From Isoetes taiwanensis (Eukaryota; Streptophyta; Lycopodiopsida; Isoetales; Isoetaceae), in NCBI GenBank assembly GCA_021234155.1, contig JAJEKV010000035.1:12278407-12342406 (forward strand): 64,000 nt of DNA. Reading direction: 5' to 3'. The notes beneath the pieces were generated by a model. It made no database searches and had not been told where the DNA came from. It saw only the letters and a list, made by a program, of their open reading frames with translations. Shown piece by piece: positions 1 through 11,180 of the stretch. Each line of letters begins with the position of its first letter. The first letter of the stretch is position 1. A program made the position numbers and the translations under genes.

Positions 1-268
1 TTGTCGTGGCGCCAACCATCTCCAAATAGCAAGCCATGTGCTTGCTTCATGAGATAGGGAGGCGCTACTACAACAACACAGGTAAATTCCTAGAAACCCC
101 AGAAAGCCATTCATTGCAACTTGAAAAATCCTACACACTTCTATATAGTGAAAAATCTGACCTTAATAACCAAGGTTTTCACAATATCAAGCAAAGTAAA
201 ACTAGATATGAGAAAGGAAAAAGACATCCTTCCAAAATTTGTTGAGAAATGAGCCTTCTATGATTGGG

Positions 269-340
269 TGGACAGGCTGGGGATCGAACCCAGGACCTCT
301 TGCTTGCAAGCCAAGTACTCTACCACTGAGCTACCGGCCC
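269..340 (-). tRNA. tRNA-Ala(UGC)-like sequence inside a terminal repeat
   Basis: On the minus strand these 72 nt fold as a cloverleaf. The acceptor stem pairs with one C-U mismatch and includes a G3-U70 pair, the alanine identity element. The D arm is GCTC/GAGT. The anticodon loop CTTGCAA gives UGC, with one G-G mismatch in its stem. The T arm is a perfect CTGGG/CCCAG stem around TTCGATC. Internal A box (TAGCTCAGTGG) and B box (GGTTCGATCC) for RNA polymerase III are intact. It sits in a repeated mobile sequence, so it is more likely a tRNA-derived module than a working tRNA gene. Confidence 0.5.
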
Positions 341-641
341 TTTGATGGGCTTTTCGGCACTCTTCCACTGAGTCATTCTTCATGTGTGCCCATTACACAT
401 ACTCCAACATTCCAACATTCCCCCTTAATGGGCACACCAATCCATTCCAGCCTTCACCACAATCCACAAGCTCCCCTCCTCGGGCAACTCCACCACTGCG
501 GGAGTTGGGCTTTCCATTGGCCAAGCTTTTTGCTCATTCTCACCCCTACACCACTGGGGACTATCCCGGTGCGGTTAAGCACCCTTTACTTGGGACCATG
601 GCTCTGATACCATGTTGAGAAATGAGCCTTCTATGATTGGG

Positions 642-706
642 TGGACAGGCTGGGGATCGAACCCAGGACCTCTTGCTTGCAAGCCAAGTACTCTACCACT
701 GAGCTA
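642..706 (-). pseudogene. Second tRNA-Ala-like copy, truncated
   Basis: This matches the 269-333 module but stops at the TAGCTC of the D arm. The 5' half of the acceptor stem is missing because copia sequence begins at 707. A and B box sequences remain. It cannot fold into a complete tRNA. Confidence 0.5.
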
Positions 707-3123
707 TTAGAAGACAGTATACATGTCGATATACACCTCAGCAGAACGGGGTAGCAGAACGTAAGAACCGCACCATAATGGATGCGGCTAGATGCATGTT
801 GAAACATGCAGGATTGCCTAACTTTTTATGGGGAGAAGCGTGAGGCTGCAGCGCTATGTGCGTAAACGTGTTGCCCACAAAATTTGAAGGGAGCAGTTCC
901 TCGAGGAGAAGTGGTCGGAAGAAGGCAAAATCAAAAGTCGATCGATTGAGGGTCTACGGATGTTTAGCGTGCATGCTCCGTGCGGAGGAGCTGCGGAGGA
1001 AGTTAGATGATCGGGTATCCCCACTTTTCTAGTAGGGTATGATGAGGAGGCAAACGGCTATAGGCTATATGAACTGTGACCCATAAAGTTTATGTTAGCG
1101 AGGATGTTGAATTTGATGAAAGAATACTTTATAAGGATAGGAAATCTTTGACAAAGTCAGAAGCAAAATGGAATGGATACCAATAGACGAAGACGATCTA
1201 GAGAAGGATGCGAGAAGATCAAGGAGACAAATGGCGGAACCAGATGTAGTAATAAGTGATGACTCGGATGATGAGCCGGATGGGGTGCATGAGACCATAG
1301 AGGTCAACAAAGGCACCACATACACCGGGAGGCGAGCACGAGGAGGTGCATGAGGCTCTTGGAGCTGATAGTGTGCGGATGTGCAAGAAGAAGTGCATGA
1401 AGGAAGGCAAGAAGACAGTTGAAAGTAGAACAACCACCGCCGTCTGCAGGTGGAACGGCTTAAAGGCGAGAACTTCCTTTTGATGCACATATGATGCTTA
1501 TGGCGTAAACAAAGCGAGTTCCAAAACCGAAGATAATATCTTGTGTGGTGGAGCCCAAGACAAAAGTAGAACAAGTTTGTGATGGGAGCTGATTCCCTCA
1601 AATGGAAGGAGGCTATGGAGAGTGAGTTGAAATCATTTGAAGAAAGCGGAACATATGAATTGGTGTCACGTCGAGGAGCAAAAATGTGGTTGGCGATGAA
1701 GTGGCTCTTTAAAATAAAGAGAAATGCTGATGGATCAAAAGAAAGGTATAAAGCTTCGGCTAGTAGCAAAAGGATACACTCGGGAAGAAGGAGTAGACTA
1801 TCACATATGATATACTTTTTCACCCATAGTCAAGGTGACTAGTCTAAGAACCCCGATAGCATTGGCGGTTCGAAATGATATGGAGATAGAGCATATGGAC
1901 GTGAAAAAAGAGGCTTTCTTAAATGGAGAACTAGAAGAAGAGATCTATATGGAGCAGCCCTGAAGGATATGAGCAGGGGAAGAATATGGTGTGCGACTGA
2001 AAAAAAAAGCGATATCGGCTTAAGACAAGCATCTAGGCAATGGTATGTTTGCATGAATAAGTTTTGCTTTCAATTGGGTTTAGAAAGTTGAAAACGGAAG
2101 GCAATCTATACATGTGGAAAGAAGGGGACAAGTGCTTGATTATGGCACTTTATGTTGATGATTGTGTCATAGTCGAGTGACAAATCATACCTAGAGAGAT
2201 GCAAAGTGTTATTGAAGAGACGATTCGAATAACGTAAACTAGGTGAGCTCAAGAAACCGCTGGGTATGGAGGTCGGAAGGAATAGGAAAAAGGGGAGCTT
2301 GCTTTGGCGCTTAAGAGCGTAATATCAAAAAGGCTTTTAGTCCGATCACGGAATGGCAAATTGCAATATATCAAAAACACCCCTTGTACCGGTACAAAAA
2401 TTAGCGATAAGATGTGCCCGAAACTTGGCTGAACAAAGGGAAATGGAAAAGGTGCCGTATCGTGCATTGATAGGCTCGCTTTTACATATTGTCAACAAAG
2501 ACAAGGCCGATATCTCTTATCGCGCTTAACTTGCTCGGTCGTTTTTGCAACAATCCGGGACGAGAGCATTGGATAGCGGCCAAAAGGGTTTTGAGATATT
2601 TGAAGGGTACTTTGCATGATGGTATTCACTTCACCAAGAGTGAAGAAAATGGTTTAACGAGTTATGCCGATCGCATCGGGAGGAGATCTGGATGACGGAA
2701 GTCAACTTCAGTTATGTGTGCAAATTAGGTAATGCTGCTATATCTTGGGGGTGTAAGAAGCAGGAATGTGTAGCCAAATCTAGCGCAGAAGCAGAATATG
2801 TAGCAGTATCACAGGCGGCCTCTGAAATAATTTGGTTACGCAGAATGCTCAAGGAGTTGGGATGTTTGTTGCGAAAGTGCTACCAAGCTATCTTTGTGAT
2901 AACAAGAGCGGAGTGGCAATGACTAAAAATCCAGTTCATCATTCTCGTACCAAACACATTGAAATACACCATCACTTCATACGAGATGAAGTCGAAAAAG
3001 GGGAGATCGATGTGACTTATATCCCCACAAAATTGCAGCAGGCGGACATGCTCACTAAGGCTCTATCTGAACCTAAGTTGATAGATGCTAAAACCCAGGT
3101 CGGAGTTGTGGAGTGTAAAGGCT
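707..3123 (+). pseudogene. Decayed Ty1/copia pol (integrase to RNase H)
   Basis: Translation in shifting frames gives the order of a copia polyprotein. It starts with the integrase C-terminal TPQQNGVAERKNRTI region (707-842). Next comes the reverse transcriptase start (1590-1840, W-K-E-A-M and K-W-L-F-K-I-K motifs), then the D-V-K-x-A-F-L-N-G-E-L block near 1900 and the YVDDC active site near 2150. RNase H follows (AEAEY near 2790; HSRTKHIEI and ADMLTKAL to 3070). Many stops and frameshifts and the missing gag, protease and catalytic integrase core make it dead. Minus-strand ORFs over this stretch are shadows. Confidence 0.9.
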
Positions 3124-3540
3124 AAGGGGGAGTATGTTGCATATATAGCCTTTACACATGTCATGTAGAAGCAGCATGAAGCAACAAATGGGAAACCATG
3201 CATGCGGGCATGGCATGCGGAATAGTTGCATGCGGGCATGGCAGATAGTATAAGAGGAGATCACGGAAGCGGAAGAAGGTGGAGAGAAGCAAGGAAGCGG
3301 TGCATCCTGGGTGGAACAATCCAGTGATTGGATTGAAGGTGAAGTAGCTGAATTGCAGGTGGCTTTAGGTGGAGTCTTGTTTATGCTTGAAGGGATAGAG
3401 CTTGGGCTCTCGGCTGTACATACAGCAGAAGAGTGCGGCTGTGGCAACAAGCCAGAGTACTGCTAAGAATCGAACAAAATTGATCAAAAAGCTCTTCTTG
3501 TTTCTGCCATATTTGAACGACTGAGCATCACAATTGTTGC
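3124..3540 (+). repeat. Polypurine tract and 3' LTR of the decayed copia
   Basis: AAGGGGGAG (3124-3132) directly after the RNase H end is the polypurine tract. The LTR opens with TGTTG at 3135. It contains a duplicated 16-bp GCATGCGGGCATGGCA (about 3200 and 3228) and a TATA-like GATAGTATAAGAGG near 3245. The right end is estimated; no partner LTR is present to define it. Confidence 0.55.
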
Positions 3541-4150
3541 TAATATGACTCAAATAGCACCTAAAGGCATATATCTTTGTTATCTCCATAATTAGTAGCA
3601 TTATGGAAATGGCAAATCCTACTTATACATACTTGGCATATGCAACTCATATGTCTTAGATACCCAGCTTGGACTTTGTGCCATAACTTCAGTTTACTTT
3701 CATTAATATCAATTTCTCTCCAATTTGCCTTTATTAGTTATGTAGTTCAAATGCATGATACTTCATAATCCAACCTCAAGGATTTGTCAAGCATAATAGA
3801 AAAGTGCATACTCTTACTCCATTTGTAAATCCAATTGTTCTTTGTCTTGCGGCCGAATTTGCTTGGCATCATCATATTTGATCCTTCTAATCTTTATCTT
3901 AGTGGTTCACACCTTGACTAGAATATCTCCTATTAATTCAATGCTCTTGTTGAGGTTGTCTTGGTTTACTATCTTGGTTGCCATAAATAATTTTGATTCC
4001 ATCTTGAATTGACAAGAGAAAAAGTTGGGCGCCTCAGATGCTTTGATTCAATAGCTCTAATGCTTACATAGGAGCCTTAAATATTTGCAAATGCTACAAA
4101 TCTTCGTTCTCAAAACCAAAAAAGAGGTTTGCAAAAGTGCATGTCTTTAA
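3541..4150. other. No gene seen
   Basis: AT-rich spacer with stops in all frames and no recognisable element. Confidence 0.5.
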
Positions 4151-4407
4151 TAGATAGATAGATAGATACATTATTGTCCCTTGTACCCTGAGGCCCGTGG
4201 ACTTATGTAGCATGGGCGAGCTCCCTTACGGGTGCTACTAGCACATCATGCTGGTTTACAATGTAGCCTTTTCTGAAGGCTTGACTTTTTTCTATTAATA
4301 CCGGCACCCAGCTTAGGATCGGCTTCATGGCCGTGCACGGGCGCGTCGTTATCAATCAGCTTTGAGCTGAGCTTTTTCAGGGTGTTTATGTTGCGCCTCT
4401 CTGGCGT

Positions 4408-5530
4408 TCATAACAAAAACCCTTTTTCTTTGTGTTCCTCTCGATGCCTGGCCGTCATTTCCCGTATTGCGTCTGCCAGGTCCTTCCTTGTTTCCAGGGA
4501 AAAAATTACTAAACTCATATTTTAGATTAGCTAGAACAACTTTGGCTAATCTAACCCAAAATACGTAGGAAAACTTTCGAATGTTTGGCTAAAGTTGAAT
4601 AATTTTCCTTTACTAGTTTTGAATGTTTGGCTATTTTTTGTTTGAACCTTTATATAAACTTTAGCCAAACATTTATGCTATGCCAAATTTTCTACTATAT
4701 TAACATATTAATAATAGAAATCTAATAGTTGTACAACAAAAGCTGTCCATCTAATATAGTATTAGCAACCTCTATTCCATAATCTCATGAATAATCTCAT
4801 ATTTTACATTAGCTATTAAAAAGTATGGCTAATCTATCCCTAAATGCTAGAAAAACGTTCGAGCATTTGGCTAAAGTGGAAGAATTTTTCCTCTTTTACT
4901 TTCTTATATTTGGCTAAACCTTGGTGTAAGGAAGGTCAACTTTGAGATTTTTTGGCGATTTTTTTCCTTTTTTCAAAAATTTGCTCCTTTGTAGTTTAGC
5001 CGTACTTTTTCCAAAAATGTCCGAAAAATCGTCATTTGGCTAATATTAGCCGCTATTTTTTTCCCTGCTTGTTTCTGATCTTGTCATCATGATGTGTATG
5101 GGTTGTCCCCACCTGATATTTCTGTACTTATTCCTGATGCTTTCATATACTGGGCATTCATTTAGCATATGGTTCTCATCTTTCACTTCCCCTTTGTCAC
5201 AAATTCTGCATATTCGACCTTCTCTCTCTATCCCTCGCCACCTGTCCTTTTCAATCCTCAGCTCGTGACTTCCCATTCTGAATCTCGCTAGAGTGTCTCT
5301 TCTGGCTTTTCCTATTATGTCATCCTGGTATATCTGTTGCCCTATCTGTTGTCCCGGGTTGAAGACTGTCATAAGCCACATTGTCTTGGGGCCCGTGTGA
5401 TTATGCAGCCATGTGTGCGTGGCTCTGTCGGCCCATTCGTCTTCCCATTCCCCTTCATTGATGAGATCGCTCAAGTTCATCCCCAATTTCCTCGTCCACA
5501 TTGCTACATCCCTGAACCACCCGTTGCCAA
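4408..5530 (-). pseudogene. LINE ORF2 C-terminus split by a MITE
   Basis: The conserved block is LARFRMGSHELRIE followed by a zinc motif, C-R-I-C then H-M-L-N-E-C, the usual C-terminal finger of non-LTR reverse transcriptases. The frame runs into the MITE after residues R-S-E-T. After removing 4495-5067 and one 8-bp duplicate, the same frame continues for about 26 residues to a TGA at 4408-4410. The coding sequence was therefore intact here when the MITE landed. Catalytic domains are missing, so it is a relic. Confidence 0.75.
4495..5067. mobile_element. hAT-like MITE, 573 bp, nested in the LINE
   Basis: An exact 8-bp target duplication, CTTGTTTC, lies at 4487-4494 and 5068-5075. The ends are CAGGGAAAAAATTA on the left and, read inwards from the right, CAGGGAAAAAAATAG. 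Eight-base duplications with CAGGG ends fit the hAT superfamily. It has no coding capacity. The inside is AT-rich with two diverged direct copies (about 4515-4620 and 4795-4900) around a GAATGTTTGGCTAAA motif. Confidence 0.85.
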
Positions 5531-6571
5531 AACTTCAAAACTTCAGAATTCCAGATGATGAAGAATAACATTTGCATTTACAATTTTCCTAGTTTGCAAC
5601 ACACATAATGCACCAAACTAGAAGATTGCATCAATCCATTTTGTGGGAGATGTTTCGATGTATAAAACAACATATGGGAAGCTTGAATATGTAGCATAAT
5701 AACAGGCGGTTTTCTTTGTGTTTTTGTATGCTTTTCACTAAGGTTTTCCTATGATTTCGTGATGTATTCAAATGGATGTACTAATGCGTACATCTAGAGT
5801 GCACCATTTCTGAGCCATTGATTTTAGCCTTTTTTTTCAATGGCCAACAACCAATGGCTCACAACAAAAGCCCTTTTTTTGTGCGTGTGGTGCATAATGG
5901 GCACATGAAGGGCCATTGATTTTAGCCGGTCAACAACCAATGGCTCACAACATAAGCCCTCTTTTTGTGTGTGTGGTGCATAATGGGCACATGAAGGGCT
6001 TGAAGGGCGCATGTAGTGCAGTTTCCCCGTCGGCAACACATTTATTATAATAACTTTTGATCCAGAGCTCTGTTTGAGATGATTTTTATTGCCTTGAAAA
6101 GCTCTCTCCGAGATCTTTTTGATAGTGTATGATATGGATATGTTCGGTTAAGTTATCTATGCTAAAACAGCAATTTTTTGGCCGGGTTTGGTAGGCTTTC
6201 ACATCCTACTAGCTGATTAATACAGGATTGCGCTATTGGATATTGTTTTATGGCTCATTCCGAATGAAGCTTGCAAAAAACTACCATGCATTTTTAGATT
6301 TTGAGGCAGTTATTAAGCAAATTCCAAGGCTTCTAGATCCTTGTGCTAACAAGCAGAAAAGTTTCTCACTTTGGTTTCTCACCACAAGAATCCATGGAGG
6401 CCAAAGGCTGCTGTTAAATTCCAGTTGAAAAATGTTTGTGTATGGGTGTTGCAAACTTTATGACTTTCAGAATAATGGGATCAATCTGCTCTATCTTTAT
6501 GGTAACTTTTACTTATGTTCTATTTGTTTTATTGTGATCAAATTCAAAAGCTACAGGTGATGAAAGCCTCA
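5531..6571. other. Non-coding spacer with a 99-bp tandem duplication
   Basis: No gene seen. The only structure is the tandem repeat at 5812-6007. Confidence 0.5.
5812..6007. repeat. Tandem duplication, two units of about 99 bp
   Basis: Units start at 5812 and 5911. Both contain CCATTGATTTTAGCC, CAACAACCAATGGCTCACAA and GGTGCATAATGGGCACATGA in that order, with a few substitutions and a longer T-run in the first. Confidence 0.85.
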
Positions 6572-7167
6572 AACACAAACCATTAACATCCAACATATAA
6601 AAATTAAATCCCCCAACACATAACAACCATTGACATTAATAACTAACACATAACTACCATTGACATTAATTAACACAACCATTGGGTCCAATACATTTAA
6701 ATTAAAATCCCCCTTAAACCCCCTTTGGTTTGGGTGCATATTCACACGGGGGGTGACGTAGGGCAGCGAGAGCCCTCATAATTGTATTTTGCACGTACGA
6801 AATCAACACCATATAGTATTCTGCTTGAAATCTTATAGTATTTTGCGAATCTTGTTATACAATATAGCAAATTTTGTACTTGCATACCCCACAATCGAGG
6901 AACTTTACGTACGGTGTAGATTAAGGAATAAGGGGTGAATATGCCTATCCAACAGCTCTCGTTGCCCGGAGTTCCCGTGTGAATATGCACCCCAAACCAA
7001 AGGGGGTTTAAGGGGGATTTTAATTTAAATGTGTTGGACCCAATGGTTGTGTTAATTAATGTCAATGGTAGTTATGTGTTGGTTGTTAATGTCAATGGTT
7101 GTTATGTGTTGGTTGTTATATGTTGGGGGATTTAATTTTTATATGTTGGATGTTAATGGTTTGTGTT
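6572..7167. mobile_element. Long-inverted-repeat (foldback/MITE-like) element
   Basis: The left arm (6572-6750) and right arm (6974-7167) are near-perfect reverse complements over about 180-190 bp. They start AACACAAACCATTAACATCC at the left edge and include a CCCCCTTAAACCCCCTTTGG block. A 223-bp loop separates them, and a second short inverted pair (GGGCARCGAGAGC) lies just inside. No clear target duplication flanks it and no coding sequence is present. Transcription would give a long hairpin RNA. Confidence 0.8.
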
Positions 7168-8278
7168 GGATGTGTTGATTGCTTTTCTTATCCAAGCCGC
7201 TCCTCTAACAAACTCTATTTTTCTTTGAATTATCATTGTTGTTGATGGCATCAATGGGTTGCAAATGCACCTACTGGAACAAGGAACCTATATGGCTTCA
7301 ACATGAATAGCCTAAATTGCAACAACATTGTATAGGAGAACGGAGATTGGGAGTAGCATTCGACAACCTCAAAAGGGGTCCTGCAATCGATGACAGCCGG
7401 GAGCAGGTCTTCTGAGGTTGCGCAATGTGGCGACCAATCTTCCATTCTCCTACAACATGAAAATCAGAAATTACCTGAGACATAGACCTCTCACCTGCTA
7501 AATGGAATGAATAGGGCAGATCCATTCCAGTGACGGAATGAACCCAGCTGATTTCCATGTTGCACTCACATTTGGGCAAATGTGCTACGGAAAAGAAAAG
7601 AGAGGATTGGGTCCAGTGGTGGGCTCAATGATGTTAAGAGATTTAATCAGATGGCTATATACTCAATTATGATGATGCGGGAGGAGTCTTTTACTACAGA
7701 GAGTGACACCATTGGAGTAAGAGTTATGCTAACACAATTCTTCTATTCTTAACTTTCCAATCTAGTTTGCTCCTAGAGTTCGTTCTTCATTCCACAATGA
7801 TAGCTTGAACTTGCTTCCTTCAACTTCTTTCTAAAAGAAGCAACAAGGCACATTTCTTCATTATTTTCTTGTCTTCATGTCAAAGACCGCTAAAGCATAT
7901 GCCAAAAAGTGACTTCATGATGCCAAATTTTCAAGCCTATGCAAAACAAATTCGTAAGGGTTATTTTTAAGCTTCAAAATCCATATTAGATTTCTCTCAT
8001 CATGTGTCAACATTCTCCTAAAATGTGGAGACATGAAGCTTCATATCTTGCATAAAATAATGAATTCGTACACAAGAGGATTTTCCAGCACTTAAGCAAA
8101 GGTAAACTGACTTATGAGCATAAAGTTGTATGTACATTGTTGTGTAACATAAATCTGTCCCATTAATCCATAATGAGGCCACAGATCAGCTTCATACCTC
8201 ACATCCATTTTCTAATGCCAATCTCTCAACATTATTATATGTTTTAAGGAGGCCTAATCATGTTTTAAGAGGGCACCG
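7168..8278. other. No gene seen; downstream flank of the QRT3-like gene
   Basis: No convincing reading frame or repeat was found. It probably includes the 3' UTR and terminator region of the minus-strand gene that ends at 8279. Confidence 0.5.
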
Positions 8279-9939
8279 TTATTGCATTTCCTCTGCACTG
8301 CATTGATCAACAATTGCAGAGACCGTTCCATTGAGCATAATATCAGTCTCAATAACTACAATGTTGTCAAGAACGCTTCTTACCACATGCCTAGGAAATG
8401 CTCGCCCCTCGCAATATACAGAATACTGCACATTCTGTATCATATTGTTGAACAGTAAGCTCCTTGAAAAATCCAACTTCCAGATGTTTAATCCAATCCC
8501 ACTTGTGACGGCTTTAGAGACCGTCTCTCTAAGTTGCATTCCATTGGCAGTATTGCCAGTCACGGTGGTCCTTGTAATAGATAAAAACCTGCCTGATCGC
8601 TCATCGAGCTGCACTATAGGGACTCCATGGGAATTTCCTGAAAATATATTGTTCTTTATGATAACAGAGTCAATGACATGATCTTTGGTTGCTTTAAGAA
8701 CGATGTTGCCATCACCAAGAAAGAAACTATCAGCTATTTCTAGTTGTGCAGGGTCATCTGCAACTATTGAGTTCCAGTCCATATAGCATGACAAGATCCT
8801 AGTTTGAGTAAGACCAGGAAGCTGGAGATAAATCCCAACTCCTCCAAAACCAGTAGCCTTATTATACATGTGATTACCAGTAAGTAAATTGGCCTGGCCC
8901 TTCACTAGAATCCCTATTTGCGCCGAGAATATGACGCTGTTATCTACAATGTTATCATTGCTTTCAAGGTTGATCCCAATACCTCCAAAGGATCTTTCGT
9001 TAGGATCACCACCTGCTGTAATGTATTGACCTAGAAAACAATTTGATATGTATGTCTCATGACCACTCTCTACAAATATACCAGTGGTTTTGAAGTGAGA
9101 AACATAGAGATTTTCTACTGTAGTTCTTACTGAATTAGCTATGTGAAGGCCTCCACCTTGCATGCCTGCATCCAACATCATATCCTTGAAGGTGATATCT
9201 TCAAAGGGATATGCATGTGAGGACCCTCCTCCTTGCAGTTCTATAAGGTAACCATCAGAAGGAAATTTGACAGAGGCTCTTATAGTTCCACCATGGAACT
9301 GCATGTATAAAAAACAAGCAAGATAAGAGCACGGTAAAGCATCACTGCTAAAGTTCCTTTTTGCAAAAGTATGAAATAACTAAGAAAAACATGGATATTA
9401 TATTGCTTTACCAGTAAGTTGCCTCCTCCTGTGGTGGGGAATCGAAGAGGGTTGCTGATCGTGTAATCCCCACCTTCGAGATGCAGCTCTACACCTCCAA
9501 GGTCCGGCAGAGAAGAAACTAACCTATTAATTGCAGAAATGTTGAAGGCCATATCTATTGCATTCTGTAACGCAGCAGTGCTATCATTTCCTCCCGAAGC
9601 ATCTGCCCCTAAATCAGTCACGTAAACTGTTCTCGATTCTGAAGATGCCCTAGCCTCCAGCAGATTCTGCAGAGCCAAAATCCAAAGTTTTATATTGTAA
9701 AAAAAAAAAACAGCTTTACAACGAATAAAAAAAATTTCGTATTACTGTTTAAGCATATAAAATACCCTGCGTTGCATAAGAGCAGAAAGCTGAGCCCCGA
9801 CTTTGATTTCCGACCAGCGAGAAGATGCTATCTTGCTTGCTCTTTCAGGACTCACATGTTGCATAGCATTTGAATGCTCGATCAAAGCACTGCCCATCAA
9901 AAACATCCCCAAAAACAGGGCACAAATGCTGATTTCCAT
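8279..9939 (-). CDS. QRT3-like: QRT3-like polygalacturonase (pectin-lyase-like fold)
   Basis: Three exons on the minus strand: 9939-9766, 9666-9412 and 9298-8279. All junctions are GT-AG and in frame, giving 482 aa, the length of QUARTET3-type proteins. The N-terminus is a signal peptide (MEISICALFLGMFLMGSA), so the product should be secreted to the wall. Residues 60-140 hold the domain start (D-L-G-A-D-A-S-G-G then D-L-G-G-V-E-L-H-L). Exon 3 is the right-handed beta-helix with ETYISNCFLGQYITAGGDP, NKATGFGGVGIYLQLPG and ADSFFLGDGNIVLK blocks, which I recognise from QRT3 relatives. Arabidopsis QRT3 degrades pectin so that pollen grains separate; a role in spore or cell separation here is inference. 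No stops or frameshifts. A TATATA-like site lies near 10032-10042, about 95 bp upstream. Confidence 0.88.
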
Positions 9940-10756
9940 TAAAACCTAGTGATGAAATCCGAAGCGAAGTATGTTGACGAAAATCTAGCATGCACCCACT
10001 TGACAAGAGGCAAGATTATCCAGAGGAGCAAGGGTCACCTCTATATAAAAGCGAATCCATCAATCGAGTCGCCAAAAATGGAAGATATTCTTAAAACAAG
10101 ACAAGAGTGCAGGAGCCACCGCTGCAACCGCTGCCTGTCCAGGCAAACTTAAGAAAGAAGAAGAAGATCTGGGTATTGCTGCATGTATATAAAGACCAAA
10201 ACATGCGGCTTTTTGAAGGGAAAATGGGTACTAGTGCTTGCGGGAATGCTAAGAAACCGCCGGACTTGGCAGAAAAGATCGAATCGAGAAACGACGGAGC
10301 CATTTAAGAAGTAAGACCGATTTATGGCGCCATCTTCATAGCTATAGATCGTGCTTGAATCAAACAAACTACCTTAAAGTTATTTCTGAACCTGCCCGCT
10401 CTGCAGGCTACCAATTTGTGTATAATTTGTAAAATCGGAAATACTTAATAATTACGATTAATATAAGCCGTCGATTCAACGGCTTTGATCCTTGGCTTCA
10501 AACCATGGGTATACCTTTGGAATGAATGATGATGATGGAATTTTAATGCCCCATTGCTAAAATATGACACCTAGGTTGCCACATTGGGTCATGAGGTTTC
10601 CTCCTAAAGAAAAGGCCTCACGTTACTTACATGAGCCCCTTAATGTTGCCTTCACTCTACCTTCTTTCCACGTACCCACTCCAACAAAGCCTGTCTGAAT
10701 GCATTCGAAAATATCAAGATGATTGGTCAATATCAACAGGTTTGTCTACTAGTTCC
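9940..10756. other. QRT3-like gene upstream region
   Basis: This should contain the promoter of the minus-strand gene. Two TATATAAA-like sites (about 10034 and 10188) can be read on either strand. No other gene is supported; small overlapping ORFs here lack any family signal. Confidence 0.35.
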
Positions 10757-10900
10757 CAGTGCTGGCAGTGTCATTGTTTGTAAACCTAGGCAATATGCTC
10801 TTAGCAAGACAATTTTCAGTGCTGGCAGTGTCATTGTTTGTAAACCTAGGCAATATGCTCTTAGCAAGACAATTTTCAGTACTGGCAACGTCAACGTACC
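10757..10900. repeat. 60-bp tandem repeat, two exact units plus a partial third
   Basis: Units start at 10757 and 10817 and are identical over 60 bp. A third, diverged start (CAGTACTGGCAACGTC) follows at 10877. The exact identity points to a recent duplication. The 60-bp period keeps a frame open, which creates a spurious short ORF. Confidence 0.9.
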
Positions 10901-11108
10901 TGAACATGAATCTCTTGTGTTGCTCTTATTAAAGCATTAGGATAAGATACAACTTTTTGTTGCTTATAATTGAACGGATACATCAGTGAGACAAAAATAA
11001 ATGAAGAAATAAGTAAATTGCATTAGCAAACATCTTTTCCATTGGCAACGTTTTATGGATGTCAATCAAGGAAAACTTAGGTTGTTGTCATTTCAACAAT
11101 ATCTTATC

Positions 11109-11180
11109 ATTTTTGTTTTTATTTTTATTTTTGAAGAAAGGGGAAATTCTTCTATTAATTATCCATGAAAAAGTGCATAA
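11109..11180 (-). repeat. LINE-like poly(A) 3' tail
   Basis: A T-rich run (11109-11133) is followed by GAAGAAAGGGGAAATTCTTC and ATTAATTATCCATGAAAAA. Read on the minus strand this is an A-tailed 3' end. The same arrangement recurs at 63202-63290, so both belong to one poly(A) retroelement family. Confidence 0.45.

Larger units (their letters stand above)
240..706 (-). mobile_element. TRIM-like non-autonomous LTR element fragment
   Basis: Two direct repeats (240-333 and 613-706, offset 373 bp, near identical) flank about 280 bp of non-coding DNA. Read on the minus strand, the repeat at 613-706 ends in TTCTCAACA. It is followed at once by TGGTATCAGAGCCATGGT (595-612), the classic primer-binding site complementary to plant initiator-Met tRNA. 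This is LTR, primer site, short spacer and second LTR, the layout of terminal-repeat retrotransposons in miniature. The upper copy is cut off where copia integrase sequence starts at 707, and no matching target duplication was found, so the outer ends are uncertain. Each repeat carries a tRNA-like sequence, listed separately. Confidence 0.6.
4151..5530 (-). mobile_element. 5'-truncated LINE, 3' end with tetranucleotide tail
   Basis: On the minus strand a LINE reverse-transcriptase C-terminal region (5530-5076 and 4486-4408) is followed by a 240-bp 3' UTR. The element ends in an (ATCT)n tract at 4169-4151. Short tandem-repeat tails in place of poly(A) are typical of RTE-like LINEs. The upstream part of ORF2 is absent, as expected for 5' truncation. 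It is interrupted by a MITE at 4495-5067. Confidence 0.75.

Noticed and set aside
1095-1823. 242-aa minus-strand frame
   Set aside because: It lies antisense to copia reverse transcriptase, is Ser/Leu/Arg-rich with no motifs, and is a shadow of the pol relic.
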